A stretch of DNA of 64,000 nt from Sutcliffiella horikoshii (GCF_008180725.1 NZ_VTEV01000003.1:531356-595355); one strand, 5' to 3'. Counted from the stretch's first letter, positions 52,243 through 62,965 are shown. Notes: generated by a model not told the origin, from the sequence alone. Program-made: numbers and translations.

Positions 52243-52502
52243 CAAAAGGACCGCGCAATAAAGAGAGGCCACTGAAAAAGACCTTGATTTTGAAATTTTA
52301 TTAATCACCGCTGTTGATTTCCGCAAATGGCTTCGCTTTCCTAGGGAAGGTGCTTGAGCCTCCTCGCAACGCTTGAGGGGTCTCAAGCTACCTTTATCTC
52401 CCTCAGGAGTCTTCGCCTTTTGCTCCAATCAACAGCTAGGAATCAATAAAAACTTTACGTTATCAGTTTTTCAGTGGCCTCCAATAAAGGCTCGGTCCTT
52501 TT
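52243..52502 (+). terminator. Lipase terminator arms interrupted by a repeat element
   Basis: Left arm AAAAGGACCG...AGAGGCCACTGAAAAA (52243-52279) and right arm TTTTTCAGTGGCCT...CGGTCCTTTT (52467-52502) are imperfect inverted complements over about 36 bp. They are separated by about 187 bp of family I repeat sequence and look like one original terminator whose loop received the element. Confidence 0.7.
52309..52438. repeat. Dispersed palindromic repeat, family I (copy in the terminator loop)
   Basis: Starts CGCTGTTGATTTCCGCAAAT, ends CTCCAATCAACAGCTAG. About 28 bp before the start (CTTGATTTTGAAATTTTATT) is also shared in inverted form by the 36660 copy, so the mobile unit is probably longer, about 52281-52466. 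Confidence 0.85.
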
Positions 52503-52525
52503 ATAATATTTGGCAATTAGTAAAA

Positions 52526-52592
52526 CGCCGCTGTGTCTACGCTTTCCACGGGGCGACCTTGAGCCTCCGCCATTTGCTCCAATCCACAGCTA
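52526..52592. repeat. Dispersed repeat, short internally deleted copy
   Basis: CGCCGCTGTGTCTACGCTTTCCACGGGG ... GAGCCTCC ... TTTGCTCCAATCCACAGCTAG: the same ends as family I with a shortened, diverged middle. Confidence 0.7.
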
Positions 52593-52671
52593 GAAATTAC
52601 GAGAACGAAATGGTTACAGTTAACTATTTTAAAAGCCTTTTCGTTATCCTTTAGTGAATGTAGTCACATTG

Positions 52672-52795
52672 TTGATTGGAGTGGAAGGCGCGCAGACGCC
52701 CGCGGGAGGAAGGGACAGGGGAGACCCCGCAACGAAGTGAGGAGGCTCCCGGACCGCCCGCAGGCAAGCGAAGCGCCTGGAACGGAAATCAACAG
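52672..52795. repeat. Dispersed palindromic repeat, family II (long copy)
   Basis: Starts TTGTTGATTGGAGTGGAAGG, contains AGACGCCCGCGGGAGGAAGG, GAGACCCCGCAACGAAGTGA and GGCAAGCGAAGCGCCTGGAA, and ends GGAAATCAACAG. It ends 33 bp from the glgP stop and is the only hairpin-capable sequence there, so it may act as the glg operon terminator (inference). Confidence 0.85.
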
Positions 52796-52827
52796 TTAAT
52801 AGACTTCCTTTTCTTTTCCTCTTGCGA

Positions 52828-55233
52828 TTATCGCTTGCTGTAGCTTGGTTCCAGTCCCCAGATCTCGTTTGCGTATTGTTTGATAGTACGGTCGCTTGAG
52901 AAGAATCCGGAATGGGCGATGTTCTTTGCGCTCATTGTTAACCAATGATTACGGTTACGGTAAGCTGCATCCACCCGCTCCTGTGCATCGATATAGGACG
53001 CAAAATCCTTCAATACAAAATACTCATCATTCTGCATCAACAAGGAGTCATGAATAGGCTCAAAGTGATCATCCACATCCGGGAAAAATCCGTTGACAAG
53101 CTGCTCTAAAACTTGCTGTATCCTCTTATCATGATGGTAATACTCGCTTGATCGGTATCCGCCATTTTGATAATAATTCAAGACCTGTTCTGCGGTAAGG
53201 CCAAAAATGAACATATTCTCTTCTCCGACCTCTTCCTTAATCTCAATATTGGCACCATCTAGCGTGCCAATCGTCAAAGCCCCGTTCATCATAAATTTCA
53301 TATTACCTGTACCTGAAGCTTCCTTGCTCGCAGTAGAGATTTGTTCACTGACATCAGCTGCCGGAAAAATATCTTCTGCTAAAGAAACACGATAGTTTTC
53401 TAGAAAGATAACTTTTAATCGCCCATTAATTGCCGGATCATTATTCACCTTGTCCGCCAAAGAATTGATTAGTTTGATTACTCTTTTAGCATAATAATAG
53501 CCAGGGGAAGCTTTAGCTCCAAAAATAAACGTTCTAGGATGTATATCAAAACTACTGTCCTCTTTTAAGCGATTATACAGATACATAATGTGAAAAACGT
53601 TTAAGAGCTGACGTTTGTAAGCATGTAACCTTTTTACTTGTACATCAAAGATACTGTATGAATCAATGACGATTCCCGTTTGTTTTCTAATTCGTTCCCC
53701 AAGAATTTGCTTTCGTTCCCGTTTCACTTGATCGAGCTTTTCTAAGAAAGCGGAATCGTTTGCATATACATCAAGCTGTCGAAGCTGCGTGGTGTCTTTC
53801 ATCCATCCATGACCAATCGTATCTTGAATAAGCGAAGTTAATTGGGGATTTGCTTTCAACAGCCATCTGCGGTGTGTAATTCCATTTGTTTTATTATTAA
53901 ATTTATCAGGGAAAGTCTCATAAAATAAGCGCATTTCACGGTTTTTTAATATTTCCGTGTGTATCTTAGCCACACCATTAACACTGAAGCTACCAACTAC
54001 CGCTAAATGGGCCATCTTCACTAAGCCATGCGCAAGGATTGCCATCTCTTCAATCCGTCCCCATTGTCCAGGATACTTTTTCCACAACTCCGCACAAAAG
54101 CGCTCATTGATTTCTTCTACAATCATATATATACGCGGTAGCAATGGCTGAAAGATGTTGATTGGCCATTTTTCTAAGGCTTCAGAAAGAGTTGTATGAT
54201 TAGTGTAAGAGATTGTATGAGAGGTGATTTCCCACGCTTGTTCCCAGCTCATATCCTCCTCATCCAAAAGGATTCTCATCAATTCCGGAATGGCCAGCAC
54301 CGGATGGGTATCATTGATGTGGATGGTCACTCTTTTGTGGAAATCTATTAGACTACCATTCTTCTTTCGATAAGAACGGATGATGCTTCCTATGCTTGCT
54401 GCAACAAGAAAATATTGTTGCTTTAAACGGAGAATTTTTCCTTCATCATGCGTATCATCTGGATATAGAAATTCAGAAACTGCTTCCGTATCCCTTTTAT
54501 ATTGCATGATATCTTTGTTCGTCGGAAAAGGCGCGGGCTCAGCACTCCAAAGCCTTAACATGTTGACCGTATCTGTTTGATATCCGACAACCGGCATATC
54601 ATACGGAACTGCTGTGATTGCCTCTCCTTTTGCATGCCTGAACTTCTCTATTCCATCTTCTGTATAAGATTCTACCTTACCCCAAAAATTAATTTCGACA
54701 GCCTGATCCGGCTTCCTTACCTCCCAGACGTTTCCGTGTCTAAGCCATTGCTCAGGCAATTCTACTTGATAACCGTCAACAAATTTCTGGTCAAACAATC
54801 CATGTTTATAGCGAATGCCACACCCATGACCTGGTAGGTCTAAAGACGCGAGAGAATCTAAGAAACAGGCTGCAAGACGGCCAAGTCCACCATTTCCTAG
54901 ACCAGCATCAGCTTCGATTTCCTCAATGGAAGAGAAGTCTAGCCCAAGCTCTTTCAGGCCCTCTTCTACGACATCTTGGATTCCAAGATTTAAAAGATTA
55001 CTTCCCAATAATCTTCCCAACAAAAATTCAATAGAAAGATAGTACACTTGTTTTTCATCGGCAGCTCTATTTCGCTCGTTGGTAGCTATCCAGTTGGCGC
55101 TGATATATTCTCTTACCATATTTCCGAGTGTATGATAATGATCTCTTGAGGTTGATTCCTGAAAGCTCTTTCCGTACATACTCTCCAATTTCTTTAAAAA
55201 AGCAGCCTTGAATTTCTCTTTATTAGAGAACAT
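52828..55233 (-). CDS. glgP: Glycogen phosphorylase
   Basis: An 801-residue alpha-glucan phosphorylase releasing glucose-1-phosphate. Active-site segments: [56 protein letters not shown] and the pyridoxal-phosphate-Lys region [28 protein letters not shown]. The start is ATG 55233, 8 nt after AGGAG; a GTG at 55242 overlaps that ribosome-binding site. It overlaps glgA by 11 nt. Last gene of glgBCDAP, as in B. subtilis. Confidence 0.97.
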   Translation of the reverse strand: MFSNKEKFKAAFLKKLESMYGKSFQESTSRDHYHTLGNMVREYISANWIATNERNRAADEKQVYYLSIEFLLGRLLGSNLLNLGIQDVVEEGLKELGLDFSSIEEIEADAGLGNGGLGRLAACFLDSLASLDLPGHGCGIRYKHGLFDQKFVDGYQVELPEQWLRHGNVWEVRKPDQAVEINFWGKVESYTEDGIEKFRHAKGEAITAVPYDMPVVGYQTDTVNMLRLWSAEPAPFPTNKDIMQYKRDTEAVSEFLYPDDTHDEGKILRLKQQYFLVAASIGSIIRSYRKKNGSLIDFHKRVTIHINDTHPVLAIPELMRILLDEEDMSWEQAWEITSHTISYTNHTTLSEALEKWPINIFQPLLPRIYMIVEEINERFCAELWKKYPGQWGRIEEMAILAHGLVKMAHLAVVGSFSVNGVAKIHTEILKNREMRLFYETFPDKFNNKTNGITHRRWLLKANPQLTSLIQDTIGHGWMKDTTQLRQLDVYANDSAFLEKLDQVKRERKQILGERIRKQTGIVIDSYSIFDVQVKRLHAYKRQLLNVFHIMYLYNRLKEDSSFDIHPRTFIFGAKASPGYYYAKRVIKLINSLADKVNNDPAINGRLKVIFLENYRVSLAEDIFPAADVSEQISTASKEASGTGNMKFMMNGALTIGTLDGANIEIKEEVGEENMFIFGLTAEQVLNYYQNGGYRSSEYYHHDKRIQQVLEQLVNGFFPDVDDHFEPIHDSLLMQNDEYFVLKDFASYIDAQERVDAAYRNRNHWLTMSAKNIAHSGFFSSDRTIKQYANEIWGLEPSYSKR

Positions 55234-56674
55234 GCACTCCACTCCTAGCCATTAGTGTTGAATACAATTGATTGTATTTAAACGCCGATTTCGCCCAGCT
55301 ATAATCACGCTCCATCGCTTCTTTCATAATACCGTTCCACACTTCTGGCTGCTCATACATGCTTATGGCACGCCTGATGGTATGAAGCATATCATGGGCA
55401 TTAAAGTTGGTGAAAGAAAATCCGTTTCCTTCCAACGTCGTTTCATCATAAGAATGGACTGTATCATTCAGTCCGCCGGTTTCACGCACAATTGGTATGG
55501 TGCCGTAGCGCAGTGCTATAAGTTGACCTAAACCACATGGTTCAAACTTCGATGGCATCAAGAACATATCCGCACCTGCATAGATCTGATGGGCAAGCGG
55601 CTCATCAAACCCAATAAATGTCTTCACTTTTTCAGGATATTGATACGATAATTCTCGGAAGTAATGTTCAAATTGAGGTTCACCTGTCCCTAGAACGACA
55701 ACCTGTACATCCTCATTTAACACTTCATGTAAAACGCATGTAACCAGGTCCAATCCTTTTTGCTTGGTCAACCTGCTTACCATAGCAATGATCGGTGTAT
55801 CTTCTTTTACAGGTAATCCGCATAGTTTTTGCAGGGCAGCTTTATTCACCTTTTTATTCCCCATTTTACTGACGGAATAATTAGCTTTAATGTATTCGTT
55901 CGTTTCAGGACTATATAAATCATCGTCAATTCCATTAATGATCCCTACTAACGAATCATTCCTATGACGGAGAACCCCATCCAGCTTTTCTCCAAAATAG
56001 GCCGTCTGGATTTCATCTTTATAGGTGGGACTTACCGTTGTAATATACCCGGATGAAACCAATGCTGCCTTCATGAAATTGACATTACCGTAAAACTCCA
56101 GTTCATCAGCATTAAAGTGCTTACTATCAATACGCAATAAATCATGCAGGATACTCGGCGGGAACACACCTTGGAATTGAAGGTTGTGGATAGTAAACAC
56201 ACTTTGAATATGCTCAAACCTTGGATTCTGTTTGTATTCCCGCTCCAGGATAAAATTGACCATTCCCGTATGCCAGTCATGGCAGTGAATGACATCCGGT
56301 ATAAAATCAATAGCAGTCATACTTTCCAGCACGGCACGACAGAAAAAGGAAAAGCGTTCCCCGTCATCAAAGTGACCGTACAGGGAATCGCGGTTAAAGT
56401 AATATTCATTGTCAATAAAATAATAGGTTACATTATCGTGTATTAATTTTTCTACACCACAATATTGATGACGCCACCCCACGTCTACAAAAGTGGTCTG
56501 GACTCTTTTCATTTTGTTTTTAAATACTTGCGGTATTTGCCCATATTTCGGCAAAATAACGCGTACATCTGTACCAAGTTTCTTTAACTCCTTAGGCAAT
56601 GCTCCCGCAACATCGCCTAAGCCACCTGACTTTACAAACGGGACACATTCTGAAACGACAAACAATACTTTCAC
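55223..56674 (-). CDS. glgA: Glycogen synthase
   Basis: A 483-residue GT5 enzyme elongating alpha-1,4-glucan from ADP-glucose. N-terminal [20 protein letters not shown] carries the KXGGL donor motif; the C-terminal domain has [28 protein letters not shown]. It overlaps glgD by 4 nt and glgP by 11 nt. Length matches B. subtilis GlgA. Confidence 0.97.
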   Translation of the reverse strand: MKVLFVVSECVPFVKSGGLGDVAGALPKELKKLGTDVRVILPKYGQIPQVFKNKMKRVQTTFVDVGWRHQYCGVEKLIHDNVTYYFIDNEYYFNRDSLYGHFDDGERFSFFCRAVLESMTAIDFIPDVIHCHDWHTGMVNFILEREYKQNPRFEHIQSVFTIHNLQFQGVFPPSILHDLLRIDSKHFNADELEFYGNVNFMKAALVSSGYITTVSPTYKDEIQTAYFGEKLDGVLRHRNDSLVGIINGIDDDLYSPETNEYIKANYSVSKMGNKKVNKAALQKLCGLPVKEDTPIIAMVSRLTKQKGLDLVTCVLHEVLNEDVQVVVLGTGEPQFEHYFRELSYQYPEKVKTFIGFDEPLAHQIYAGADMFLMPSKFEPCGLGQLIALRYGTIPIVRETGGLNDTVHSYDETTLEGNGFSFTNFNAHDMLHTIRRAISMYEQPEVWNGIMKEAMERDYSWAKSAFKYNQLYSTLMARSGVHVL

Positions 56675-57687
56675 GAATTCATCAGAGCTCCTTGTACCGA
56701 TCCTTTTTTCACTAAATACGGGGAATCTGCTTTCCCTGTTAATCTTATACCGTCTTCTACCTTAACATCTTTGTCTAAGATGACAGAATCTAAAACACAA
56801 TTCTCTCCAATAATACCTTTTTGCATGACAATACTGTTTTTGACTACTGTACCTTTTCCAATCTTGACTCCGCGGAAAATAATGCTGTTCTCTACATGCC
56901 CTTCAATGATTGCACCGTTTGCAATCATTGAATTTTTCACATAAGCATCTTTAGAATAACTTGTTGGGGGCTCGTCTTTAACTTTTGTGAAGACAGGCTG
57001 ATCCTTCACGAACACCTGCTTCCAAACAACAGGATCCAATAGTTCTAAGCTATGCTCATAATAACTTTCCAACGAATCAATTACTGCTGCATAACTGGTA
57101 TATTCATAGTTGCAGATTTTATATCCGCTTGTAATATCCTCTACCACATCCATGATACTTCTATACCCTGTTTGCTCATGATTCATGAACAATTTCACAA
57201 GCAGGTCCTTCTCTAGAACATACATATCCAACGTCTCATCTTCTTTTACCACATGGGTAATATCGCATCTGTTTTGGATATGGCGATCGAGAATCAATTT
57301 GTAATTCATATTGGATACCGTAAAGCTGTTTGCAATGACGACATATTTCTGATTGCTTCGACCAAAAAAGTCCACATTTTCCTTGAAATGTTGGAACGAA
57401 CCTGTGTTTTCATTCTCAGGACTTGGAAAAAAGAACAAGCCATCTCGTTTACGGTCCAAATCCCACTGTTTTCCCGAACCAAGGTGATCCATCAGAGAGC
57501 GGTACTGATAACGTGGGAAAATCGCAACATTCTGGATTCCTGAATTGACCATGTTGGAGAGTACAAAATCAATCAGTCTATATCGTCCTCCAAAAGGAAC
57601 TGCTGCAATGGAACGTTTTACAGTTAACTCCTTCATTTCTTCATTATGGATTGTAGCATCGATGATACCTAACATTGATTTATTCAT
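56671..57687 (-). CDS. glgD: Glucose-1-phosphate adenylyltransferase subunit GlgD
   Basis: A 338-residue paralogue of GlgC with the nucleotidyltransferase and left-handed beta-helix domains, but lacking the N-terminal GGXGXRL pyrophosphorylase signature ([21 protein letters not shown] instead). It therefore serves as the regulatory subunit of the GlgC/GlgD heterotetramer, as in B. subtilis and Geobacillus. The 36-bp gap to glgC contains AAAGGGTGTCCATT as ribosome-binding region. Confidence 0.95.
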   Translation of the reverse strand: MNKSMLGIIDATIHNEEMKELTVKRSIAAVPFGGRYRLIDFVLSNMVNSGIQNVAIFPRYQYRSLMDHLGSGKQWDLDRKRDGLFFFPSPENENTGSFQHFKENVDFFGRSNQKYVVIANSFTVSNMNYKLILDRHIQNRCDITHVVKEDETLDMYVLEKDLLVKLFMNHEQTGYRSIMDVVEDITSGYKICNYEYTSYAAVIDSLESYYEHSLELLDPVVWKQVFVKDQPVFTKVKDEPPTSYSKDAYVKNSMIANGAIIEGHVENSIIFRGVKIGKGTVVKNSIVMQKGIIGENCVLDSVILDKDVKVEDGIRLTGKADSPYLVKKGSVQGALMNS

Positions 57688-57723
57688 AAATGGACACCCT
57701 TTCTGTGTTTAATTTCGCGTCAT

Positions 57724-58881
57724 TTAACGGGTTATAGAGAAAATCCCTTTATCCATCATTTCCTCTGTTACTAAAATAATCTCATCTTCATTTTTCTCCG
57801 GGCAAATGACAGCTCCATCCGGAATTTTTATCCCAGAAGGAATGATTGCCTTGTTTACATAGACATTTTCACCAATGATGGCATCTGGCATGATTACTGA
57901 GTTTTGGATCACTGAGTTTCTTCCTACATTCACACCTTGGAACAATACGGAATGATCAATTTTCCCTTCAATGAAGCATCCCTCATTTACAAGAGAATCC
58001 TTAACATCTGCATATGGTGCGATGAACTGAGGCGGTTGATTTGGATTAACAGAATAGATACGCCAGTCATATTCAAAAAGATTCAGTTCACAATCCTCTT
58101 TTAATAAATCCATATTTGCTTCCCACAAGCTCTTAACTGTTCCAACATCCTTCCAATATCCCTTAAAAGGATAGGCAACCAATTTTTTATTTTCCTCCAA
58201 TAACAAAGGAATGACATCCTTACCGAAGTCATGGCTGGACTCAGGGTTTCTATCATCCATTTCAAGATATTCCTTTAAGACAGACCACTTGAAAATATAG
58301 ATTCCCATAGATGCTAGATTACTCTTTGGGTTCGCTGGTTTTTCATCAAACTCAACCACTTCAAGCTTATCGTTTGTATTCATAATTCCGAACCTGCTTG
58401 CTTCTTCCCAAGGAACTTCCACCACTGAAATCGATACATCCGCATCCATTTTAATATGGTAGTCTAGCATTTCCTCATAATTCATTTTGTAAATATGGTC
58501 ACCAGAAAGGATAAGGACATATTCAGGATCATATTGAGTGAGATAATTGATATTTTGATAGATGGCACTTGCTGTCCCGGTATACCACTTCACACCAGAA
58601 GATTCGGTGTAAGGAGGCAATACTGTCACCCCTCCATTTTTACGATCCAGATCCCACGTGCTACCAATACCGATATATGAATTAAGTACTAAAGGTTGAT
58701 ACTGCGTCAATACCCCAACAGTAGTAATACCTGAATTCGTACAATTACTTAATGCAAAATCAATGATTCTATATTTCCCTCCAAAAGGAACAGCCGGCTT
58801 TGCCAACGTCTTTGTTAAGGAGCTGAGTCTGCTCCCTTTTCCCCCTGCCAATAACATTGCTACACATTTATTTTTCGCCAT
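57724..58881 (-). CDS. glgC: Glucose-1-phosphate adenylyltransferase, catalytic subunit
   Basis: A 385-residue ADP-glucose pyrophosphorylase. [33 protein letters not shown] is the catalytic signature, [12 protein letters not shown] the metal/nucleotide site, and [10 protein letters not shown] the sugar-phosphate site; a C-terminal beta-helix follows. It makes the ADP-glucose used by GlgA. It starts 4 nt after the glgB stop; GGGGAGAGATAACGCG precedes ATG. Confidence 0.97.
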   Translation of the reverse strand: MAKNKCVAMLLAGGKGSRLSSLTKTLAKPAVPFGGKYRIIDFALSNCTNSGITTVGVLTQYQPLVLNSYIGIGSTWDLDRKNGGVTVLPPYTESSGVKWYTGTASAIYQNINYLTQYDPEYVLILSGDHIYKMNYEEMLDYHIKMDADVSISVVEVPWEEASRFGIMNTNDKLEVVEFDEKPANPKSNLASMGIYIFKWSVLKEYLEMDDRNPESSHDFGKDVIPLLLEENKKLVAYPFKGYWKDVGTVKSLWEANMDLLKEDCELNLFEYDWRIYSVNPNQPPQFIAPYADVKDSLVNEGCFIEGKIDHSVLFQGVNVGRNSVIQNSVIMPDAIIGENVYVNKAIIPSGIKIPDGAVICPEKNEDEIILVTEEMMDKGIFSITR

Positions 58882-58885
58882 CGCG

Positions 58886-60778
58886 TTATCTCTCCCCTCT
58901 AATTTTTTTCGGACGCCATATACTTACGCCAAATGATGCAACATTGACCATCATATGATAGTCCTTGCCATGATATGCTCCCTCTTCCGCACTAACTTCC
59001 TGCTCGTTTATAAGGCCGGCTCCACCGTACTCTTTCGCATCAGAACTGAAAACTTCTACATAGTCTGTAAAATAAGGCACACCAATTTTGAATCCATCAT
59101 AGGAAGTTCCTGTGAAATTACAAACTACGATTAGTGTATCTGCAGGTTTTTTCCCTTTTCGGATAAAAGAAAAGACGCTTTGCTCTCGGTTATCGGCATC
59201 AATCCATTCAAATCCATTTGGATCATGATCCAATTCGTACAATGCTTTATACTGCTGATAAAGGGCCATCAGTTCCTTAAAATAATGGTGCATTTGTTGA
59301 TGGGACTCATACTGGTTAACTAAAAACCAATCCAATTGTTCAAGGTCCTTCCACTCATCAAATTGACCAAACTCCCCACCCATGTAGAGAAGCTTCTTTC
59401 CTGGGTGAGTCAAGAAAAATCCGTACAGCAAGCGTAATTGCGCAAACTTTTCTTCATAATCTCCAGGCATTTTGTTTAACAAAGATCTTTTGCCATGAAC
59501 CACTTCATCATGGGAAAAAGGCAAAATGAAGTTCTCGGAAAATGCATACACGATGGAGAAAGTCACTTTGTCATGTAGATGTTTTCGTTGCTCTGGAGCA
59601 GCCTCCATGTACCGCAATATGTCGTTCATCCAGCCCATGTTCCATTTGTAATTGAATCCAAGTCCTCCACTGGAAGTTGGGGATGTAACTAATGGCCAAT
59701 CAGTTGAATCCTCTGCAATCATAAGTGCACTATAATCTTGTTCAAATACCGCCTCATTAAGCTTTCTCAAAAATTCCTGCGCATAAGGATTTGCATGCTC
59801 TTCCTTGGAATTTGGCCAATAAAGCATGTTAGCCACGGCATCCACCCTAAAGCCGTCAACATGGAAGTTTTCCATCCAGTACAGTGCATTCGATATTAGG
59901 AAGCTCCTTACCTCCGGCTTTCCTAAATCAAAATTTGCCGTCCCCCATACTTCATTCTCGCGATCATGATAGTTTTCATATTCAAAGACTGGTGCCCCAT
60001 CAAACATGTATAGCCCATGAGCATCCTTACAAAAATGCCCCGGTACCCAGTCCAATATCACACCTATATCCTCCTGGTGGCATGCATCAATGAATGCCAT
60101 TAACTCTTTAGGGTTTCCATATCTGCTTGTTGCAGCATAATAGCCCGTACCTTGATAGCCCCAAGAGCGGTCATATGGATGCTCTACTAAAGGCAACAAT
60201 TCTATATGGGTAAAATCATGTTCCTTAATATAAGGTATTAATTCCGTTATCAGCTCTCTATAGGAGTAAAGTTCTCCATCATCCTTTTTCCTCCATGAAC
60301 CAAGGTGCAGTTCATAGATAAACATCGGTTTCTCATAAACCAATTTTCGCTTCTTTTTCCTGCGCCAGTTTTGATCCTTCCATTTAAAACCTTCTAAGTC
60401 ATATACAATGGAAGCTGTATTAGGTCTTACCTCTGCATGGAAAGCAAACGGATCAGCCTTATGTAATATCTCACCAGATTGTGTCACAATCTCATATTTA
60501 TATAAATGACCGGAAAGGTCTTCATCTATTTGAATGCTCCAAACACCTTCGTTATTTAATTTTTCTAGTGGATGCATCTCTCCATTCCACTCATTAAAAG
60601 ACCCCATTACTCGTACTTTCTTGGCGTTAGGTGCCCACACAGTGAATCTAGTCCCTAACACTTTCTTTCGATGCCATACTAAATGAGAGCCAAAAAGCTC
60701 ATAACTTTTATACAATGTTCCCTCATGAAAAAGGTGCAGCTGAAAATCCGTCACACTCGTAGCAATCAATTTTTTCAC
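58886..60778 (-). CDS. glgB: 1,4-alpha-glucan branching enzyme
   Basis: A 630-residue GH13 branching enzyme: N-terminal CBM48 ([24 protein letters not shown]), then [22 protein letters not shown] (nucleophile Asp), [10 protein letters not shown] (acid Glu) and [16 protein letters not shown]. First gene of glgBCDAP. AAGGGTGAAAAA precedes the ATG-like start at 60778. A cre-like palindrome lies about 150 bp upstream, suggesting carbon-catabolite control; B. subtilis glg is transcribed during sporulation by sigma-E, and no clear sigma-E promoter could be fixed here. Confidence 0.97.
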   Translation of the reverse strand: MKKLIATSVTDFQLHLFHEGTLYKSYELFGSHLVWHRKKVLGTRFTVWAPNAKKVRVMGSFNEWNGEMHPLEKLNNEGVWSIQIDEDLSGHLYKYEIVTQSGEILHKADPFAFHAEVRPNTASIVYDLEGFKWKDQNWRRKKKRKLVYEKPMFIYELHLGSWRKKDDGELYSYRELITELIPYIKEHDFTHIELLPLVEHPYDRSWGYQGTGYYAATSRYGNPKELMAFIDACHQEDIGVILDWVPGHFCKDAHGLYMFDGAPVFEYENYHDRENEVWGTANFDLGKPEVRSFLISNALYWMENFHVDGFRVDAVANMLYWPNSKEEHANPYAQEFLRKLNEAVFEQDYSALMIAEDSTDWPLVTSPTSSGGLGFNYKWNMGWMNDILRYMEAAPEQRKHLHDKVTFSIVYAFSENFILPFSHDEVVHGKRSLLNKMPGDYEEKFAQLRLLYGFFLTHPGKKLLYMGGEFGQFDEWKDLEQLDWFLVNQYESHQQMHHYFKELMALYQQYKALYELDHDPNGFEWIDADNREQSVFSFIRKGKKPADTLIVVCNFTGTSYDGFKIGVPYFTDYVEVFSSDAKEYGGAGLINEQEVSAEEGAYHGKDYHMMVNVASFGVSIWRPKKIRGER

Positions 60779-60929
60779 CCTTCCATCATTCCTTATAAAA
60801 AAGAATATTGTTATACACTTCTATTCTCTTTTTTATAATATTCTCCTTTATCCGACAAGTCGAAATCGTATGACATAAATCAACAATACAAATTTTTATA
60901 TATTATTATGTAAAAAATAGTTAATTAAA

Positions 60930-60943
60930 GGAAACCGTTTTCA
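60930..60943. promoter_or_regulatory. cre-like site 1 (CcpA) upstream of glgB
   Basis: TGAAAACGGTTTCC on the minus strand matches the cre consensus TGWNANCGNTNWCA at 13 of 14 positions. It lies 152 bp upstream of glgB. Confidence 0.6.
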
Positions 60944-61083
60944 TTGTTGGTATACTTGAAATTGCGTTATATCAATGTTTTTGAAAGGGGTTACAATTAA
61001 AGAAGATTTAACTAAAAATTAGGAGGAGGAATGTTGATATTTGTCGAAAAGTTTTTTTGTGAAATGTAGTATAAACCCATAAA

Positions 61084-61097
61084 TGTACACGCTTACA
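61084..61097. promoter_or_regulatory. cre-like site 2 in the gene-free gap
   Basis: TGTAAGCGTGTACA (minus strand; TGTACACGCTTACA on plus) is a near-consensus cre. A TTACAT-16-TATAAT promoter-like pair (61093-61119) overlaps it on the plus strand but leads into no recognisable gene. Confidence 0.55.
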
Positions 61098-61285
61098 TCA
61101 ATAGATTATTTCAATATAATAAATTTACTTTTCAAAATGGGGTTTTGCTTCTTTGGAAAAAGGGTAATGTATGAGTTAATGTTTTCAAATAAGTAGAAGA
61201 CTATTTCTTCAATAAGAAGAAATTGAATATTGTATACGAGTGCAATACGGTGAAATACGGGGCACACTTTTGAGCAGAATTTTAC

Positions 61286-61316
61286 AAAAAAAAAAGCCAT
61301 AGTATTTATAAAATAC
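61286..61316 (-). terminator. Possible terminator of the rRNA-tRNA operon
   Basis: Minus strand GTATTT-TAT-AAATAC followed a few bases later by ten Ts, 13 nt past tRNA-Glu. The stem is short and AT-rich, so confidence is limited. Confidence 0.45.
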
Positions 61317-61328
61317 CACAACTTTTGA

Positions 61329-61400
61329 TGACCCGTACGGGATTCGAACCCGTGTTACCGCCGTGAAAGGGCGGTGTCTTAACCGCTTGACCAACGGGCC
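61329..61400 (-). tRNA. tRNA-Glu (TTC)
   Basis: Cloverleaf with anticodon loop CTTTCAC; acceptor GGCCCGT/ACGGGTC. Last tRNA of the array; CCA not encoded. Confidence 0.96.
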
Positions 61401-61408
61401 AGATATTC

Positions 61409-61499
61409 TGGCGGAGAAGGAGGGATTTGAACCCTCGCGCCGCTTACACGACCTACACCCTTAGCAGGGGCGCCTCTTCAGCCACTTGAGTACTTCCCC
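61409..61499 (-). tRNA. tRNA-Ser (GCT)
   Basis: Class II tRNA with long variable arm; anticodon loop CTGCTAA; acceptor GGGGAAG; CCA encoded. Confidence 0.96.
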
Positions 61500-61504
61500 A
61501 GATA

Positions 61505-61579
61505 TGGCTCCACCAGTAGGATTCGAACCTACGACCCTTCGGTTAACAGCCGAATGCTCTACCGCTGAGCTATGGTGGA
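61505..61579 (-). tRNA. tRNA-Asn (GTT)
   Basis: Anticodon loop CTGTTAA; acceptor TCCACCA; CCA encoded. Confidence 0.96.
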
Positions 61580-61602
61580 ATAAAACGGTATATACAAAAA
61601 AA

Positions 61603-61679
<77 letters not shown>

Positions 61680-61688
61680 ACATAAAAA

Positions 61689-61762
61689 TGGAGCGGGTGA
61701 TGGGAATCGAACCCACGACATCAGCTTGGAAGGCTGAGGTTTTACCATTAAACTACACCCGC
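61689..61762 (-). tRNA. tRNA-Gly (TCC)
   Basis: Anticodon loop CTTCCAA; acceptor GCGGGTG; CCA encoded. Confidence 0.96.
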
Positions 61763-61768
61763 TAAAAA

Positions 61769-61843
61769 GGGCGACTGATGGGAATCGAACCCACGAATGC
61801 CTGAACCACAATCAGGTGCGTTAACCACTTCGCCACAACCGCC
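61769..61843 (-). tRNA. tRNA-His (GTG)
   Basis: Anticodon loop TTGTGGT; acceptor GGCGGTT; CCA not encoded; discriminator C. Confidence 0.95.
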
Positions 61844-61867
61844 ATAACAATATTTATTTAGTAAAGA

Positions 61868-61943
<76 letters not shown>

Positions 61944-61958
61944 ATTTAAAAATCAAAG

Positions 61959-62031
61959 TGGCTCGGGACGGAATCGAACCGCCGACACATGGATTTTCAG
62001 TCCATTGCTCTACCAACTGAGCTACCGAGCC
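61959..62031 (-). tRNA. tRNA-Phe (GAA)
   Basis: Anticodon loop CTGAAAA; acceptor GGCTCGG; CCA not encoded. Its first 26 nt are duplicated upstream at 62139-62164. Confidence 0.96.
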
Positions 62032-62138
62032 GTAATATATATAATAGTAATAATTTTAATGCTTTCTTCGCACCATTACCCAAATTTCAAAACCAAAATT
62101 TGTGCGCTGATGTATATTCAGGGAAGTTTACTCGATCG

Positions 62139-62164
62139 TGCTCTACCAACTGAGCTACCGAGCC
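62139..62164 (-). pseudogene. Truncated tRNA-Phe (5' 26 nt only)
   Basis: Minus-strand GGCTCGGTAGCTCAGTTGGT plus AGAGCA, identical to the acceptor 5' strand and D-arm of tRNA-Phe at 62031-62006. Beyond it the sequence diverges, with no anticodon or T-arm. It sits 9 nt after tRNA-Asp, where an intact tRNA-Phe would be expected. Confidence 0.9.
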
Positions 62165-62173
62165 AAACATAAA

Positions 62174-62249
62174 TGGCGGTCCCGACCGGGATCGAACCGG
62201 CGATCTCCTGCGTGACAGGCAGGCATGTTAACCGCTACACCACGGGACC
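62174..62249 (-). tRNA. tRNA-Asp (GTC)
   Basis: Anticodon loop CTGTCAC; acceptor GGTCCCG; CCA encoded. Confidence 0.96.
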
Positions 62250-62252
62250 ATT

Positions 62253-62329
<77 letters not shown>

Positions 62330-62376
62330 ATAATAAAATATAAGTCTCTATACTCACCATATCATCTAAAATAATA

Positions 62377-62469
62377 TGGCGGAGGAAGAGGGATTCGAAC
62401 CCCCGCGGGCTTTGACACCCCTGTCGGTTTTCAAGACCGATCCCTTCAGCCGGACTTGGGTATTCCTCC
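62377..62469 (-). tRNA. tRNA-Ser (TGA)
   Basis: Class II tRNA; anticodon loop CTTGAAA; acceptor GGAGGAA; CCA encoded. Confidence 0.96.
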
Positions 62470-62484
62470 GCGTATAGAAAGAAC

Positions 62485-62561
62485 TGGTGGACCTTGTAGG
62501 ACTCGAACCTACGACCGGACGGTTATGAGCCGTCTGCTCTAACCAGCTGAGCTAAAGGTCC
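62485..62561 (-). tRNA. tRNA-Ile2 (CAT, lysidine-modified) rather than Met
   Basis: Anticodon loop CTCATAA; acceptor GGACCTT; CCA encoded. Sequence and position between Met and Ser correspond to the TilS-modified tRNA-Ile2 of the Bacillus array; decoding identity is inference from similarity. Confidence 0.85.
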
Positions 62562-62565
62562 TTTT

Positions 62566-62642
62566 TGGTAGCGGCGGAGGGGATCGAACCCCCGACCTCA
62601 CGGGTATGAACCGTACGCTCTAGCCAGCTGAGCTACACCGCC
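62566..62642 (-). tRNA. Elongator tRNA-Met (CAT)
   Basis: Anticodon loop TTCATAC; acceptor GGCGGTG; CCA encoded. Confidence 0.92.
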
Positions 62643-62676
62643 AAAAAAGATAAAGTATTTCATAAAAAGTATAAAG

Positions 62677-62749
62677 TGGAGCCTAGCGGGATCGAACCGC
62701 TGACCTCCTGCGTGCAAAGCAGGCGCTCTCCCAGCTGAGCTAAGGCCCC
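62677..62749 (-). tRNA. tRNA-Ala (TGC)
   Basis: Anticodon loop TTTGCAC; acceptor GGGGCCT/AGGCTCC with one G-T pair; CCA not fully encoded. Confidence 0.95.
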
Positions 62750-62770
62750 AAATTTAAAATAGGAATTTAA

Positions 62771-62847
62771 TGGTCGGGAAGACAGGATTTGAACCTGCGA
62801 CCCCTTGGTCCCAAACCAAGTGCTCTACCAAGCTGAGCTACTCCCCG
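62771..62847 (-). tRNA. tRNA-Pro (TGG)
   Basis: Anticodon loop TTTGGGA; acceptor CGGGGAG; CCA encoded. Confidence 0.96.
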
Positions 62848-62851
62848 TTAT

Positions 62852-62928
62852 TGGCGCGCCCGAGAGGACTCGAACCCCTAACCTTTTGATCCGTAGTCAA
62901 ACGCTCTATCCAATTGAGCTACGGGCGC
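62852..62928 (-). tRNA. tRNA-Arg (ACG)
   Basis: Anticodon loop CTACGGA (A34 probably edited to inosine by TadA); acceptor GCGCCCG; CCA encoded. Confidence 0.96.
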
Positions 62929-62965
62929 ATATTAATGAAAATTATTTTACTGCTGGAAAAAACTC

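Larger units (their letters stand above)
60779..61328. other. 550-bp gene-free, AT-rich gap between the glg operon and the tRNA array
   Basis: It holds two cre-like sites, an orphan strong ribosome-binding site (AGGAGGAGGA at 61021-61030) followed by an ATG that stops after 12 codons, and a T-rich weak hairpin before the tRNA array. No conserved protein was recognised in any frame; the short frames at the right edge overlap the tRNA-Glu region and look spurious. Confidence 0.6.

Noticed and set aside
52207..52654. ORFs across the 52.3-kb repeat cluster
   Set aside because: They are formed by repeat sequence and terminator arms; no start signals or family similarity.
61106..61394. Two minus-strand ORFs at the left edge of the tRNA array
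   Set aside because: No ribosome-binding site, unusual composition, and one overlaps tRNA-Glu.
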